A program made the position numbers and the translations under genes. Of a stretch of DNA of 64,000 nt, positions 31,340 to 41,919 are shown piece after piece. Positions within the stretch are counted from its first letter, which is position 1, and every line of letters begins with the position of its first letter. A model generated the notes under the pieces. It worked only from the letters and a program-made list of their open reading frames with translations, did not search any database and was not told where the DNA came from. The DNA comes from Flectonema sp. DT1601 (lineage: Eukaryota > Euglenozoa > Diplonemea > Diplonemida > Diplonemidae): positions 248,001 to 312,000 of the forward strand of contig OZ025831.1 in the NCBI GenBank assembly GCA_964019425.1, read 5' to 3'.

Positions 31340-33384
31340 CTACGATGATGGAGTGCACTCATGAACTTTTACCTGTTTGATTGTGTGTGTTGTGTTGTTG
31401 GGTTCCTTTTAATAAATATTTTCAACTAGGAATTACAAAAATAACATTCTCTCGGTGACATGAACGGGTGGCGAACTCCACGGAAAGGTCGAAGGAACTC
31501 CCACTAGCTAGAATCACCTTAACAACAACTACAACAACAACAACAACTGATACGGAAAGAGGCGGAGCTATTCCGGTATTCCTTTCAGAGAGCATCTACA
31601 CTGCATTGACTAGGGACTGGTCAGGATTTACTGCACTGACTCCCTTGCCTAATTACGGTGATCGTTGAGAATGTTGCAAAACAAACAGATCTACCAACCG
31701 CCCGATTCCGCCCTGACTACTGGCCTCAGTCAGGGAGGGGAAGTGGCTGGATGTGAACTCCTTGTGGACATAAAAATAATATTCTCTCGGTGACATGAAC
31801 GGGTGGCGAACTCCACGGAAAGGTCGAAGGAACTCCCACTAGCTAGAATCACCTTAACAACAACAACAGCAACAGACTTCTGAGAAATGAATCTCCCGGG
31901 GGTCTGGTGGTAACCATCTCCATGAGAACAGGAGAGCAACCGTGGAGTTATTCCGGTAGGAGTGTTGGTGATCAGATCATCTACACTGCATTGACTAGGG
32001 ACTAGTCAGGATTTACTGCACTCACTCCCTTGCCTAATTACGGTGATCGTTGAGAATGTTGCAAAACAAACAGATCTACCAACCGCCCGATTCCGCCCTG
32101 ACTACTGGCCTCAGTCAGGGAGGGGAAGTGGCTGGATGTGAACTCCTTGTGGACATAAAAATAACATTTTCTCGGTGACATGAACGGGTGGCGAACTCCA
32201 CGGAAAGGTCGAAGGAACTCCCACTAGCTAGAATCACCTTAACAATAACAACAACAACAACAATTATTAAAATATATAATAACAAAAGAAACATACCTGT
32301 TTCCAGTCTTTAATATTAGCTGGGTTAACATTCTTAAATATGTAAGCATTGCTGTCTGAACAGGTAGCAGCGAGTAGACCTTCTTGGTCAGACCATGATA
32401 ACTTCCAGCAGAGTGCTGGTACAGAAAAAATAGCGACTGATGTAAATGTTGATCCAGAACGTTGATAAATGTATATCTTATTACCGGAGCAACATGCTAA
32501 GAGTGGTGATCCTGATGATGTTAAGGTTGGTCGATAAGCAACATCTCTTACCCAGTCAGGGTATGCCTCAGCATCAGGAGGAGTAACTTTTGATTCCAAC
32601 TCGAATGTCGATGATCCGGTTTTTTTCCAAGTTTTTAAAAGATTGTCAGCTCCACAAGTCGCAAGTCTCATAACACCATCAGTCGAAGGCTCCCAGTCAA
32701 TTCCATTTACACCAACAGAATGAGCATTCGGAGTCGTAACAACTTCCCATCCATTTGAAGTGTATGTGAGTACAGTAAAACTTGTATCACTACTGCAAGA
32801 AGCAAGTGTTGCTTCTCCGTATTCAACAGGTGCCCACTTTATTCCATTGACAGAACTCTTATGACCTGAATAAGTGTACACGTTGTTAAATACTCCGTTA
32901 GTTTCCTGCCATATAATAACTTTACTGTCATATCCAGCAGATGCCAAGGTTGTTCCAAATTTTGGATGGGCCCATGCAACTGACCAAACTGGACCCGAAT
33001 GCTCTACAAGATCTCTGACATACGGATGCTCTCCTCCCTCAAATACCTTAATGGTTCCATCGCTGCTACACGTCGCGAGGTACTTTGCGTAGTAATCGTA
33101 CTGTGCATCATGCTGTTTTTTTTTTTTTTTTTTTTTTTGATTATGATTAGTTATGGTATTTTCTTTACAGTGAAACGATCAAAAAAGAACCGGCTTTTAA
33201 GTTAAACGATGTTTTGTTTGTGTACGAAATCCGTGAGCCGACTAAAATTGATAAAGTAAAAGGAGGTTTATGCATGCTGTCCAACATTTTCGTTGCAATG
33301 CAAAAAAAAAAAAAAAAGAAAAAGAAGAAAAAAAAAACACACTATCATATCCTGATGTCCCGTGTTGATGGATTCCAGCACCAT
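31340..33384 (-). CDS. SEC13: Sec13 (COPII coat / nuclear pore WD40 protein), three exons
   Basis: Exons are 33343-33384, 32297-33112 and 31340-31372. They give 296 residues starting [14 protein letters not shown] and continuing [20 protein letters not shown], the universally conserved Sec13 opening. Six WD blades follow, for example [40 protein letters not shown] and [16 protein letters not shown]. Sec13 pairs with Sec31 in COPII vesicles, with Nup145C/Nup96 in the nuclear pore and with the SEA/GATOR2 complex. The length matches yeast Sec13. Intron 1 (33113-33342) holds poly-T and poly-A tracts and ends in about 20 A residues plus CAG. Intron 2 (31373-32296) is packed with the modular repeat. 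The ten-residue last exon ([10 protein letters not shown]) is inferred from phase and splice sites. Confidence 0.92.
31432..32262 (+). repeat. Modular repeat cluster 3, within Sec13 intron 2
   Basis: Three core copies with AAC-type trinucleotide tracts. One is followed by the short ACGGAAAGAGGCGGAGC spacer, one by the long GAATCTCCCGGGGG spacer, and the last by plain intron sequence. The first copy starts directly at the AATTACAAAAATAAC junction. Confidence 0.85.
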
Positions 33385-33916
33385 TTTTGTTTTTTATTTG
33401 TTTTTTTTTTTTTTTCCTTTTGTTTGTTTAGTTTTATTAGGTTAATTAAATCTATAAAAAAAAAAAAAAAAAAAATCTCAAAAATACTCTCACCTATACT
33501 CCGTGATCAAATTCGTGTTATGACTGTATAAAAAAAGATTAATTATTGCAAACAGAAAAAGGATTCTATTTTATTTTCTTTTAACATCAGTAGTAGTAGA
33601 TATGAAAAGAGACAGTGCTGTGCATTGCTCTCTTTCTCCGTAATGTTGATCTGTTCCGATGAACATCACCAACCAATTAAAAGTATGATTTTCTTTAGTC
33701 TTCAATTTTTTTTGATAGAGGATTTCTCTTCTCGATTTTTTTTTTTTTTTTCGTTTTTTTCTAATAGTTCTTTAGTATGAAGAAGACATGGTCCTCTTCT
33801 ATTATTTTATTTGTATCAGGAGATCTATGAGGACAACCCAATATGTACAAAGATATATTTTTTTTGTAAAATCGCAGAAAAGTTAGAGTTCATTGCAATC
33901 GAAGAGTTGAGCGGTC
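33385..33916. other. Spacer between Sec13 and the RPL41 array
   Basis: AT-rich with T runs near 33400 and 33740; no gene is seen. Confidence 0.5.
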
Positions 33917-34097
33917 CTACTTCGACCTCTGTCTCATCTTCCGCCTACGTCTCTTCAATCTGTTTTTTTAGTATGTGAGATAACAATCTTTTTTCACTTA
34001 TACAATTTTTTTTATCAAAAGTTATGATAGTATACCTTTTCAATCTCTTCTTCTTCCACTTGGGGCGCATACCCCTGGGTCTGGGAACTGAACCCAT
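33917..34097 (-). CDS. RPL41: Ribosomal protein eL41 (RPL41), copy 1
   Basis: Exon 1 is 34036-34097 and exon 2 is 33917-33959, joined across a 76-bp GT-AG intron. The second part gives MRPKWKKKRLKR plus LKRRRRKMRQRSK, the exact 25-residue eL41 of the large ribosomal subunit. In-frame codons upstream add MGSVPRPRG, so the first ATG after the acceptor (ttattccctcag) would make a 34-residue protein. Exon 2 differs from other copies only at synonymous positions. Confidence 0.93.
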
Positions 34098-34423
34098 TAA
34101 ATGTGTTTTCCTGAGGGAATAAGTAAGGACATTAATTTTTTCAAAAAAAAAAAAAAAAAACTTGTTTTCCATGACTGAGTTCTCGTTTTCCTTGTTTTTT
34201 TTTTTTTTTCCCCCTTTTTCGTCAAATTAGTGAATTTACCACTTTAATTATTTTGAAGAGGGAATGGGGGGAAAAAAAAAAAAAAAAATGAATACAAATC
34301 AGTGTACTCCTTTTTATTTTAAAGACCTGAAGTGCTTTGATAATGTAGTAAACTAACCCAGTAGATGTAGATGTTGTTGGGAGGACAGAAGAGAAGTCAA
34401 TTCACGGTGATCGCAGAGTCTTC

Positions 34424-34609
34424 CTATTTGGATCTCTGTCTCATCTTCCTTCTACGTCTTTTCAATCTGTTTTTATTTTTTTATTGATTATTTTATTATT
34501 GTTACAGGTCTGGTTGATTAGTACCCAACTTGTCTTTAGTTACACACCTTTTCAATCTCTTCTTCTTCCACTTGGGGCGCATACCCCTGGGTCTGGGAAC
34601 TGAACCCAT
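34424..34609 (-). CDS. RPL41: Ribosomal protein eL41 (RPL41), copy 2
   Basis: Exons 34548-34609 and 34424-34466, intron 81 bp with acceptor aaaaacag. Same 34-residue product as copy 1, including the MGSVPRPRG extension. The acceptor-like ccttcctcag lies 7 nt upstream of the ATG. The sequence downstream of the stop (GACTCTGCGATCACCGTG) recurs after copies 3 and 4. Confidence 0.93.
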
Positions 34610-35034
34610 TTTATTCTGAGGAAGGGGGAAATGAAGTAAAATGTTTTTTTTTTGCAACTATAAAAATAAATGTTCGTTTACATTGTGCATAGGCTTCCGT
34701 TTTCACGTATCTGATAATCTGAAGTTAAAGATATACAATAATGATGTTAATTTTTTCATTTTATTTTATTTTTTTGCATTTTTTGCATGACTGAATTCTG
34801 TTTCTTTCGCTTCTTTTTTTTTTTTTAATATGAAAAATCCTTCTTCGTCTTTCAAAAGGCAAACGAACGTTATTTACTTGTTTCTTCCAATAACTAATAC
34901 ACCGCTTACAATAAAAAATACGAACAGAACTTTTTCATTAACTCTTTTTTATAAATGAAAAAGCTAACCCAGTAGATGTAGATGTTGTTGGGAGGACAGA
35001 AGAGAAGTCAATTCACGGTGATCGCAGAGTCTTC
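34610..35034. other. Spacer between RPL41 copies 2 and 3
   Basis: AT-rich. Its last 70 bases (from about 34965) duplicate the sequence just downstream of copy 2 at about 34352. No gene is seen. Confidence 0.6.
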
Positions 35035-36141
35035 CTATTTGGATCTCTGTCTCATCTTCCTTCTACGTCTTTTTAATCTGTTTTTTATTTTTATTTTCAA
35101 GTAATGATGCTATTTACACAGGAGCCTTTGGGCAAACTCGGATCCTGAAGCCGATAAAACTATTACTTTGTGGCTTAAGAATATAATTCTAGAAGGCAAT
35201 GCATGTGATGTGTCTTGTATCAAGCAATCTGGTCAGCAGAGAACGTCCCACGGGAGTCCAATTACTTTTAACACTTCGATGAACCTATTGAGCAATAGAG
35301 GTAGAGGAGAGCAAGTAGCATCAAAAAAAAGTACAGCTAAGAAATGTGTAGAAATGCGAAAAAGAGTGTAACGATGTCCTCGTCTTGCTAACTTTGTTAG
35401 ATCTACCAACCGCCCGATTCCGCCCTGACTACTGGCCTCAGTCAGGGAGGGGAAGTGGCTGGATGTGAACTCCTTGTGGACATAAAAATAATATTCTCTC
35501 GGTGACATGAACGGGTGGCGAACTCCACGGAAAGGTCGAAGGAACTCCCACTAGCTAGAATCACCTTAACAACAATAACAACAACAGCAACAGACTTCTG
35601 AGAAATGAATCTCCCGGGGGTCTGGTGGTAACCATCTCCATGAGAACAGGAGAGCAACCGTGGAGTTATTCCGGTAGGAGTGTTGGTGATCAGATCATCT
35701 ACACTGCATTGACTAGGGACTGGTCAGGATTTACTGCACTCACTCCCTTGCCTAATTACGGTGATCGCTGAGAATGCTGCAAAACAAACAGATCTACCAA
35801 CCGCCCGATTCCGCCCTGACTACTGGCCTCAGTCAGGGAGGGGAAGTGGCTGGATGTGAACTCCGTGTGGACACAAAAATAATATTCTCTCGGTGACATG
35901 AACGGGTGGCGAACTCCACGGAAAGGTCGAAGGAACTCCCACTAGCTAGAATCACCTTAACAATAACAATAACAACAATAATTGGTTCGCGACATCAAAG
36001 GAGAACAACTCGTTCAATTTGGTTTAAGTCAACACATTCGATGGATAATAAAATGTACAACACAATTAAAGTGACATACCTTTTCAATCTCTTCTTCTTC
36101 CACTTGGGGCGCATACCCCTGGGTCTGGGAACTGAACCCAT
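35035..36141 (-). CDS. RPL41: Ribosomal protein eL41 (RPL41), copy 3, with a repeat-filled intron
   Basis: Exons 36080-36141 and 35035-35077, same 34-residue product. The intron is about 1.0 kb and contains repeat cluster 4. Exon 1 is of the same type as copies 1, 2, 4, 5 and 8, but the donor-side intron sequence (GTATGTCACTTTAATTG) is shared only with copies 6 and 7, so this copy looks like a mosaic produced by recombination or conversion. The pairing of exon 1 with this exon 2 rests on order and the absence of another exon between them. Confidence 0.85.
35398..35975 (+). repeat. Modular repeat cluster 4, within RPL41 copy 3 intron
   Basis: Two core copies with AAC/AAT tracts, separated by the long GAATCTCCCGGGGG spacer and both preceded by the hairpin module. 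At the donor side of the intron the last trinucleotide tract directly abuts ATTGGTTCGCGACATCAAAG, host intron sequence. Confidence 0.85.
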
Positions 36142-36518
36142 TTTATTCTGAGGAAGGAGGGGGGAAGTAAATAAAAACACAAACAACGAATACGTTTGTG
36201 GAATGGAAATAAGAAGTAGTCGCGATCTTACTGTAAACCTGTTGAATTAAAGAAACGATTACTTGAATAGAAATAGTCGTCCTCAGTTGGACTTATTTTC
36301 TAAAATAGAAAAACACAACATGATGAATGAAATGACCTTTTCTACGTTTTGTACTTCGTATTCTTTTTTTCTTCGAAGACTTCGCCTAAAGGCAAAACCT
36401 TAACTGGGTGCAATTAAAAAAAAAGGGTATCACCGACTTAATTTGATGTAATTTATTTTTTTTGTCGTTTTATTTATAGAAAATTGAAATGTCAATTCAC
36501 GGTGATCGCAGAGTCTTC
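36142..36518. other. Spacer between RPL41 copies 3 and 4
   Basis: AT-rich non-coding sequence; nothing recognised. Confidence 0.5.
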
Positions 36519-36702
36519 CTATTTGGATCTCTGTCTCATCTTCCTTCTACGTCTTTTCAATCTGTTTTTATTTTTATTGATTATTTTATTATTGTTACAA
36601 GTCTGGTTGATTAGTACCCAACTTGTCTTTATTTACACACCTTTTCAATCTCTTCTTCTTCCACTTGGGGCGCATACCCCTGGGTCTGGGAACTGAACCC
36701 AT
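36519..36702 (-). CDS. RPL41: Ribosomal protein eL41 (RPL41), copy 4
   Basis: Exons 36641-36702 and 36519-36561, intron 79 bp. Same 34-residue product. Its upstream 110 bp (about 36703-36818) are nearly identical to those upstream of copy 8, so the two are recent duplicates including promoter or leader. Confidence 0.93.
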
Positions 36703-37261
36703 TTTATTCTGAGGAAGGAGGGGAAATGAAGTAATTAGAAAATAGTTATTAAGAACTCATAAAGCTTTTCATAGTATGTGAGCCTAGTAGTTGGACTCCA
36801 TTGCGATGCTATCGTTTGTATGAGGAGAGGAGGAAGAATGAATACAATAAAAGTCCGCCTAATTGGAAGGCACGGAAAATATTTGGAGAATTGAGAATAA
36901 CATCACCACACTTTACTCATTCAGGAATTAAACGCTCAAATCCTATGTTGTTAAACCTGAAAAAAGGAAAGAAGAAAATTCAAAATTGGAAACAACAACA
37001 GAACGGACTTCACAAAAGCACCTCCGACATATTGATCAGTATACCTTCTCATTCAAGGATACGGGAAGCACTTGTTTACTTTCTTTTTTTAAGCTTGTAA
37101 ACATTATATATATATATATTTTTTTTTTTTTTTTGCTTCATCACACGCAGGAACTCTCATCCTTTATTTCTTACCTATTTGAGAAACAACTATTGTGTGT
37201 GTATCCTGTCACCCATTACTCCCTATGTCATTCACTGATGTGCTTATGCTTACTTGATATC
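36703..37261. other. Spacer between RPL41 copies 4 and 5
   Basis: Begins with the block shared with copy 8. The rest is unique AT-rich sequence with a TA microsatellite (about 37105-37118) and a T run. A plus-strand frame of about 99 codons at 36801-37100 shows no family features. Confidence 0.5.
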
Positions 37262-37522
37262 CTACTTGGATCTCTGTCTCATCTTCCTTCTACGTCTCTT
37301 TAATCTGTTTTTTTTTTTTTTTTTTTTTCTTTCAAAAAAACAAGTCACCTTCGGAAAATGGAAACCCTGACTTTAATTAAAGTACATTGACTGCATATTT
37401 GAACAAAAATTGATACACAGGTCTGGTTGATTAGTACCCAACTTGTCATTATTTACACACCTTTTCAATCTCTTCTTCTTCCACTTGGGGCGCATACCCC
37501 TGGGTCTGGGAACTGAACCCAT
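37262..37522 (-). CDS. RPL41: Ribosomal protein eL41 (RPL41), copy 5
   Basis: Exons 37461-37522 and 37262-37304, intron 156 bp, ending in about 20 A residues plus CAG. Same product; exon 2 carries synonymous differences (ATTAAAGAGACG, ending TCCAAGTAG). Confidence 0.93.
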
Positions 37523-38298
37523 TTTATTCTGAGGAAGGAGGGGAAATGAAGTAATTAAACTAAAAAAAAAAAAACTACAAACATACACCCACAACTGTTA
37601 TAAATGCTATCCTGCCGTTTCAATTAAGGAATTTTATGACCACACTGTGTAGGGTTCTCATTAGTCAGTGAACCCCATGGTTAATGAAATAGTTGTAATA
37701 TGAGTTTATTATAAAAAAGTGCACTAAAATAAAATATAAAAAAGAAAAGTTTTAAAAACACATTGTTCTGCTGTTCCATAATACACTGTGGAATACGTAG
37801 TTTCTGGCCTTAATCCCCTGGTTAATGAAATAGTTGTCTATTAATAAATATATTTAAGAACCGTTCACTTGATTTAAAAAAAACTCTCATTTGTGACGTG
37901 TCAGCTGTAAGTAATTAGAATATGTGTTTATTATAAAACAGTGCACTAAAATATAAAAAAAAATAAAAAGTAATAAAAAATTCACATGAGAAGGTAAAAC
38001 AGCTGGAAACCCGTTGCTTACACAGCGCTAATCAAAACACCAAATAAGGCAGACTTAACCTCTAGGAATATAAAAAAAACACCCAGTAAATACTTGACAA
38101 ATCCAGCACATCTGTACCAGTATTTGGACACAAGGCAAAACAGACGACGCACTGCATAACATATTAATCGAATCGTCTGGTGCGGAAGAATTTCTTTTTC
38201 TGTTCATTGTGGGTGCATTCTTAAAAGAAGGTTTGACTTATTGAAATCTAACTGGCAAGAGTGAGAATGAGAGATGGATTTCCTGCTGGATTTGACAC
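37523..38298. other. AT-rich spacer with a short internal duplication
   Basis: Two copies of ggttaatgaaatagttgt (about 37678 and 37820) and two of a ttattataaaa.agtgcactaaaata motif (about 37708 and 37930) indicate an old local duplication of about 140-220 bp. No gene is seen. Confidence 0.55.
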
Positions 38299-39125
38299 TC
38301 AAACGATGCGTTCCTTTGGCAGTATTAGTTTCACGATATCCAGTATTTTACTGTGAGTATCCTGATCTTCTGTTTTAAGCATTTCGCAGGCGTCGTTGTA
38401 GAGCGGAATAGTAGTGGGTGAATGAAAACCAGCGAGGTGCAAGCATGACACCAAGAACCTATGGAGGTCATCAATGGGTTTGGGCGTGTTTGATGTGGTA
38501 ATCCACGGTGCCTTGTAAGTTCCTGGGGCACATTGGTGAAGTTATAAATCTAGACAACCAACAGCTTCCGATGACTCAACCCGGCTTACCACTGATCTGA
38601 GTTGTAAAGAAGTTGCTAGGGATCACATCACGGTGCACATACCCCTTCTCGTGGGCAGTTTTCAGGGTTTCCATTAAATGATGTGCATCCTCGAAGGAAA
38701 ACCGTCGGTAGGCTCCATCTGAGTTGAAGTGGCGGGCAAAAGGTACAACAACGAGATTCATTCCTTCTGATTCAACCACCTTAGGGATACGGTTACCAAG
38801 ATGCTGGGCTAGGTCGTTCAGGATGGTGGTTTCCTTTACCCGCCGATTTTCTTGTACACCTTGAGCACCTGATTTTTATCCAGGACCTTGTACACATGAC
38901 AGGTTGATCCAATTCCGCAGAGAGATCCGATCTTGAATTCGACATCGTTGATGATCACTGGGTTGGGCATTCCGAGTTCAGATTTGCTAGAGGACATGAA
39001 CCCCGCACCTGGTTCCAGGCTTCCGAATTCTGTTTCACATGGTCACGCTCGATGGTGAAGTCATCACCTACACTATTGTACCGCAGGACCAGTGACTCAC
39101 TGCCGCTGAAAAGCATGCCGACTAC
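38299..39125 (-). pseudogene. Broken protein-kinase-like gene
   Basis: Minus-strand pieces in order read MLFSGSESLVLRYNSVGDDF, then a kinase N-lobe (MPNPVIINDVEFKIGSLCGI with a glycine loop and VLKVYKK), a catalytic loop (HEKGYVHRDVIPSNFF) and a C-lobe (KAPWITTSNTPKPIDDLHRF) ending LPKERIV. The pieces lie in more than one frame, so the gene is broken, with about three interruptions. Base composition is less AT-rich than the neighbours, suggesting an insertion or different origin. The D-x-x-P-S-N loop resembles atypical kinases found scattered in protist, fungal and mobile-element contexts; the family is not certain. It lies beside a truncated RPL41 exon 1. Confidence 0.65.
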
Positions 39126-39156
39126 TGAGGCCTGAAGCCCCCTAAACTCGCAAATC

Positions 39157-39193
39157 TACAAAACCCTTGTTGGTCTAGGAACCGTACCCATCT
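39157..39193 (-). pseudogene. Truncated RPL41 exon 1 remnant
   Basis: The sequence reads ATGGGTACGGTTCCTAGACC, the start of an RPL41 exon 1 of the copy 6/7 type with one amino-acid change (S3T), and then departs from the family. The sequence upstream (39194-39790) duplicates 41253-41690 and 41850-42050, the region ahead of copy 6. The remainder of the exon was lost where the kinase-like segment now begins. Confidence 0.7.
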
Positions 39194-39687
39194 TAAGGCT
39201 GAAAGGAAGGGGGGAAAGTAAATAAAAAACAGACCACCAACAGACACCACAACTGTTACAAGATTAATGCATATCTTCTAATTACTTGCTGTGATGTAAA
39301 AAGAAGGGAAATTGTTAGTAAATATAAGAAATCATAACCATTGCTTGCCTGTTGCCAACTAGTTTTTATTTGATGCGGTGGCTGCTTTCACTTTTCGTTC
39401 TTTTCCGAGTGCTGATTAAACAGAAATCTCAGCACAACTACCACCGACCAGCTATTAACGGGTGCCAAAAATTCCCGTTCGTTGTGTTGTTCTTGATGGG
39501 TAAAAACTCCCCTGACTAGCCTAGCAACTTGTGCTGAGACTTTTCACTCGCAGGACTCGCGATGCCCTCTTTTTGTTTCTTCAGTTTCAACGACTTTAAA
39601 TTTATACCTATTAAAAGCATAGTTTTACTATAATATATTTTTTGCTTGGTCCATTTCAAGGTGTGATCATAAGCATGTATCATTATT
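39194..39687. other. Duplicated RPL41 upstream region
   Basis: Nearly identical to 41253 onward, apart from an extra low-complexity piece of roughly 170 bp in the right copy (about 41680-41850). No gene. Probably carries promoter or 5' leader of the copy 6/7 lineage. Confidence 0.7.
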
Positions 39688-41252
39688 TTACTTAGATCTT
39701 TGTCTCATCTTCCTTCTACGGCGCTTAAGTCTGTTTTAATTATTTGAAGTATTCCATTTTTAAATATTTATAAGCTAACTTCTCATGTCGATCACAAGTA
39801 ACGTCAGAATTGTTTTCGATTACAATAATGGAGAGCGTTGAGAATGTTGCAAAACAAACAGATCTACCAACCGCCCGATTCCGCCCTGACTACTGGCCTC
39901 AGTCAGGGAGGGGAAGTGGCTGGATGTGGACACAAAAATAACATTCTCTCGGTGACATGAACGGGTGGCGAACTCCACGGAAAGGTCGAAGGAACTCCCA
40001 CTAGCTAGAATCACCTTAACAGCAACTACAACAACAACTGTTACGGAAAGAGGCGGAGCTATTCCGGTATTCCTTTCAGAGAGCATCTACACTGCATTGA
40101 CTAGGGACTGGTCAGGATTTACTGCACTGACTCCCTTGCCTAATTACGGTGATCCTTGAGAATGTTGCAAAACAAACAGATCTACCAACCGCCCGATTCC
40201 GCCCTGACTACTGGCCTCAGTCAGGGAGGGGAAGTGGCTGGATGTGAACTCCGTGTGGACACAAAAATAATATTCTCTCGGTGACATGAACGGGTGGCGA
40301 ACTCCACGGAAAGGTCGAAGGAACTCCCACTAGCTAGAATCACCTTAACAACAACTACAACAACAACAACAACTGATACGGAAAGAGGCGGAGCTATTCC
40401 AGTATTCCTTTCAGAGAGCATCTACACTGCATTGACTAGGGACTGGTCAGGATTTACTGCACTGACTCCCTTGCCTAATTACGGTGATCGTTGAGAATGC
40501 TGCAAAACAAACAGATCTACCAACCGCCCGATTCCGCCCTGACTACTGGCCTCAGTCAGGGAGGGGAAGTGGCTGGATGTGAACTCCGTGTGGACACAAA
40601 AATAATATTCTCTCGGTGACATGAACGGGTGGCGAACTCCACGGAAAGGTCGAAGGAACTCCCACTAGCTAGAATCACCTTAACAATAACAATAACAGTA
40701 ACAGACTTCTGAGAAATGAATCTCCCGGGGGTCTGGTGGTAACCATCTCCATGAGAACAGGAGAGCAACCGTGGAGTTATTCCGGTAGGAGTGTTGGTGA
40801 TCAGATCATCTACACTGCATTGACTAGGGACTGGTCAGGATTTACTGCACTCACTCCCTTGCCTAATTACGGTGATCGTTGAGAATGTTGCAAAACAAAC
40901 AGATCTACCAACCGCCCGATTCCGCCCTGACTACTGGCCTCAGTCAGGGAGGGGAAGTGGCTGGATGTGAACTCCGTGTGGACACAAAAATAATATTCTC
41001 TCGGTGACATGAACGGGTGGCGAACTCCACGGAAAGGTCGAAGGAACTCCCACTAGCTAGAATCACCTTAACAATAACTACAACAACAATAATTGGTTCG
41101 CGACATCAAAGGAGAACAACTCGTTCAATTTGGTTTAAGTCAACACATTCGATGGATAATAAAATGTACAACACAATTAAAGTGACATACCTTTTCAATC
41201 TCTTCTTCTTCCACTTAGGCCGCATACCCCTGGGTCTTGGAACCGAACCCAT
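39688..41252 (-). CDS. RPL41: Ribosomal protein eL41 (RPL41), copy 6, with a repeat-filled intron
   Basis: Exons 41191-41252 and 39688-39730. Product identical to the other copies, but with several synonymous changes in both exons (TCG, CCA, CGG, CCT in exon 1; CTTAAGCGCCGT in exon 2), defining a second subfamily with copy 7. The 1.46-kb intron contains repeat cluster 5. The extension MGSVPRPRG is kept despite silent changes. A pyrimidine-rich acceptor (ccttcctttcag) lies 8 nt before the ATG. Confidence 0.88.
39836..41090 (+). repeat. Modular repeat cluster 5, within RPL41 copy 6 intron
   Basis: Four core copies, the largest cluster. Two are followed by the short ACGGAAAGAGGCGGAGC spacer, one by the long spacer, and the last by the host junction ATTGGTTCGCGACATCAAAG. 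All four are preceded by the CCCTGACT...AGTCAGGG hairpin module; the first has a short deletion before GTGGACAC. Confidence 0.87.
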
Positions 41253-41919
41253 TTTAAGGCTGAAAGGAAGGGGAGTGAAACTTTGACAATGTAAAAACAG
41301 ACCACCAACAGACACCACAACTGTTACAAGATTAATGCATATCTTCTAATTACTTGCTGTGATGTAAAAAGAAGGGAAATTGTTAGTAAATATAAGAAAT
41401 CATAACCATTGCTTGCCTGTTGCCAACTAGTTTTTATTTGATGCGGTGGCTGCTTTCACTTTTCGTTCTTTTCCGAGTGCTGATTAAACAGAAATCTCAG
41501 CACAACTACCACCGACCAGCTATTAACGGGTGCCAAAAATTCCCGTTCGTCGTGTTGTTCTTGATGGGTAAAAACTCCCCTGACTAGCCTAGCAACTTGT
41601 GCTGAGACTTTTCACTCGCAGGACTCGCGATGCCCTCTTTTTGCTTCTTTAATTTCAACGACTATAAATTTATACCTATTAAATTTCTGGTTATTTTCTT
41701 TTTCTTTTTTTCTTTTTCTTTTTCTAGACAAATGTAAGGACAACAAAGAATGTAAAAAAAAAATATACATCTCTGCTATTTTCACTTTTGTCAAGAACAA
41801 GAATAATAAAAGAAGAAAAAAAAAATTAAAAAAAATCAGAAATCAAAGGCATAGTTTTACTATAATATATTTTTTGCTTGGTCCATTTCAAGGTGTGATC
41901 ATAAGCATGTATCATTATT

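Noticed and set aside
36801-37100. Plus-strand 99-codon frame between RPL41 copies 4 and 5
   Set aside because: Its start lies in the duplicated upstream block of RPL41, it has no domain or conserved motif, and it runs against the local gene direction.
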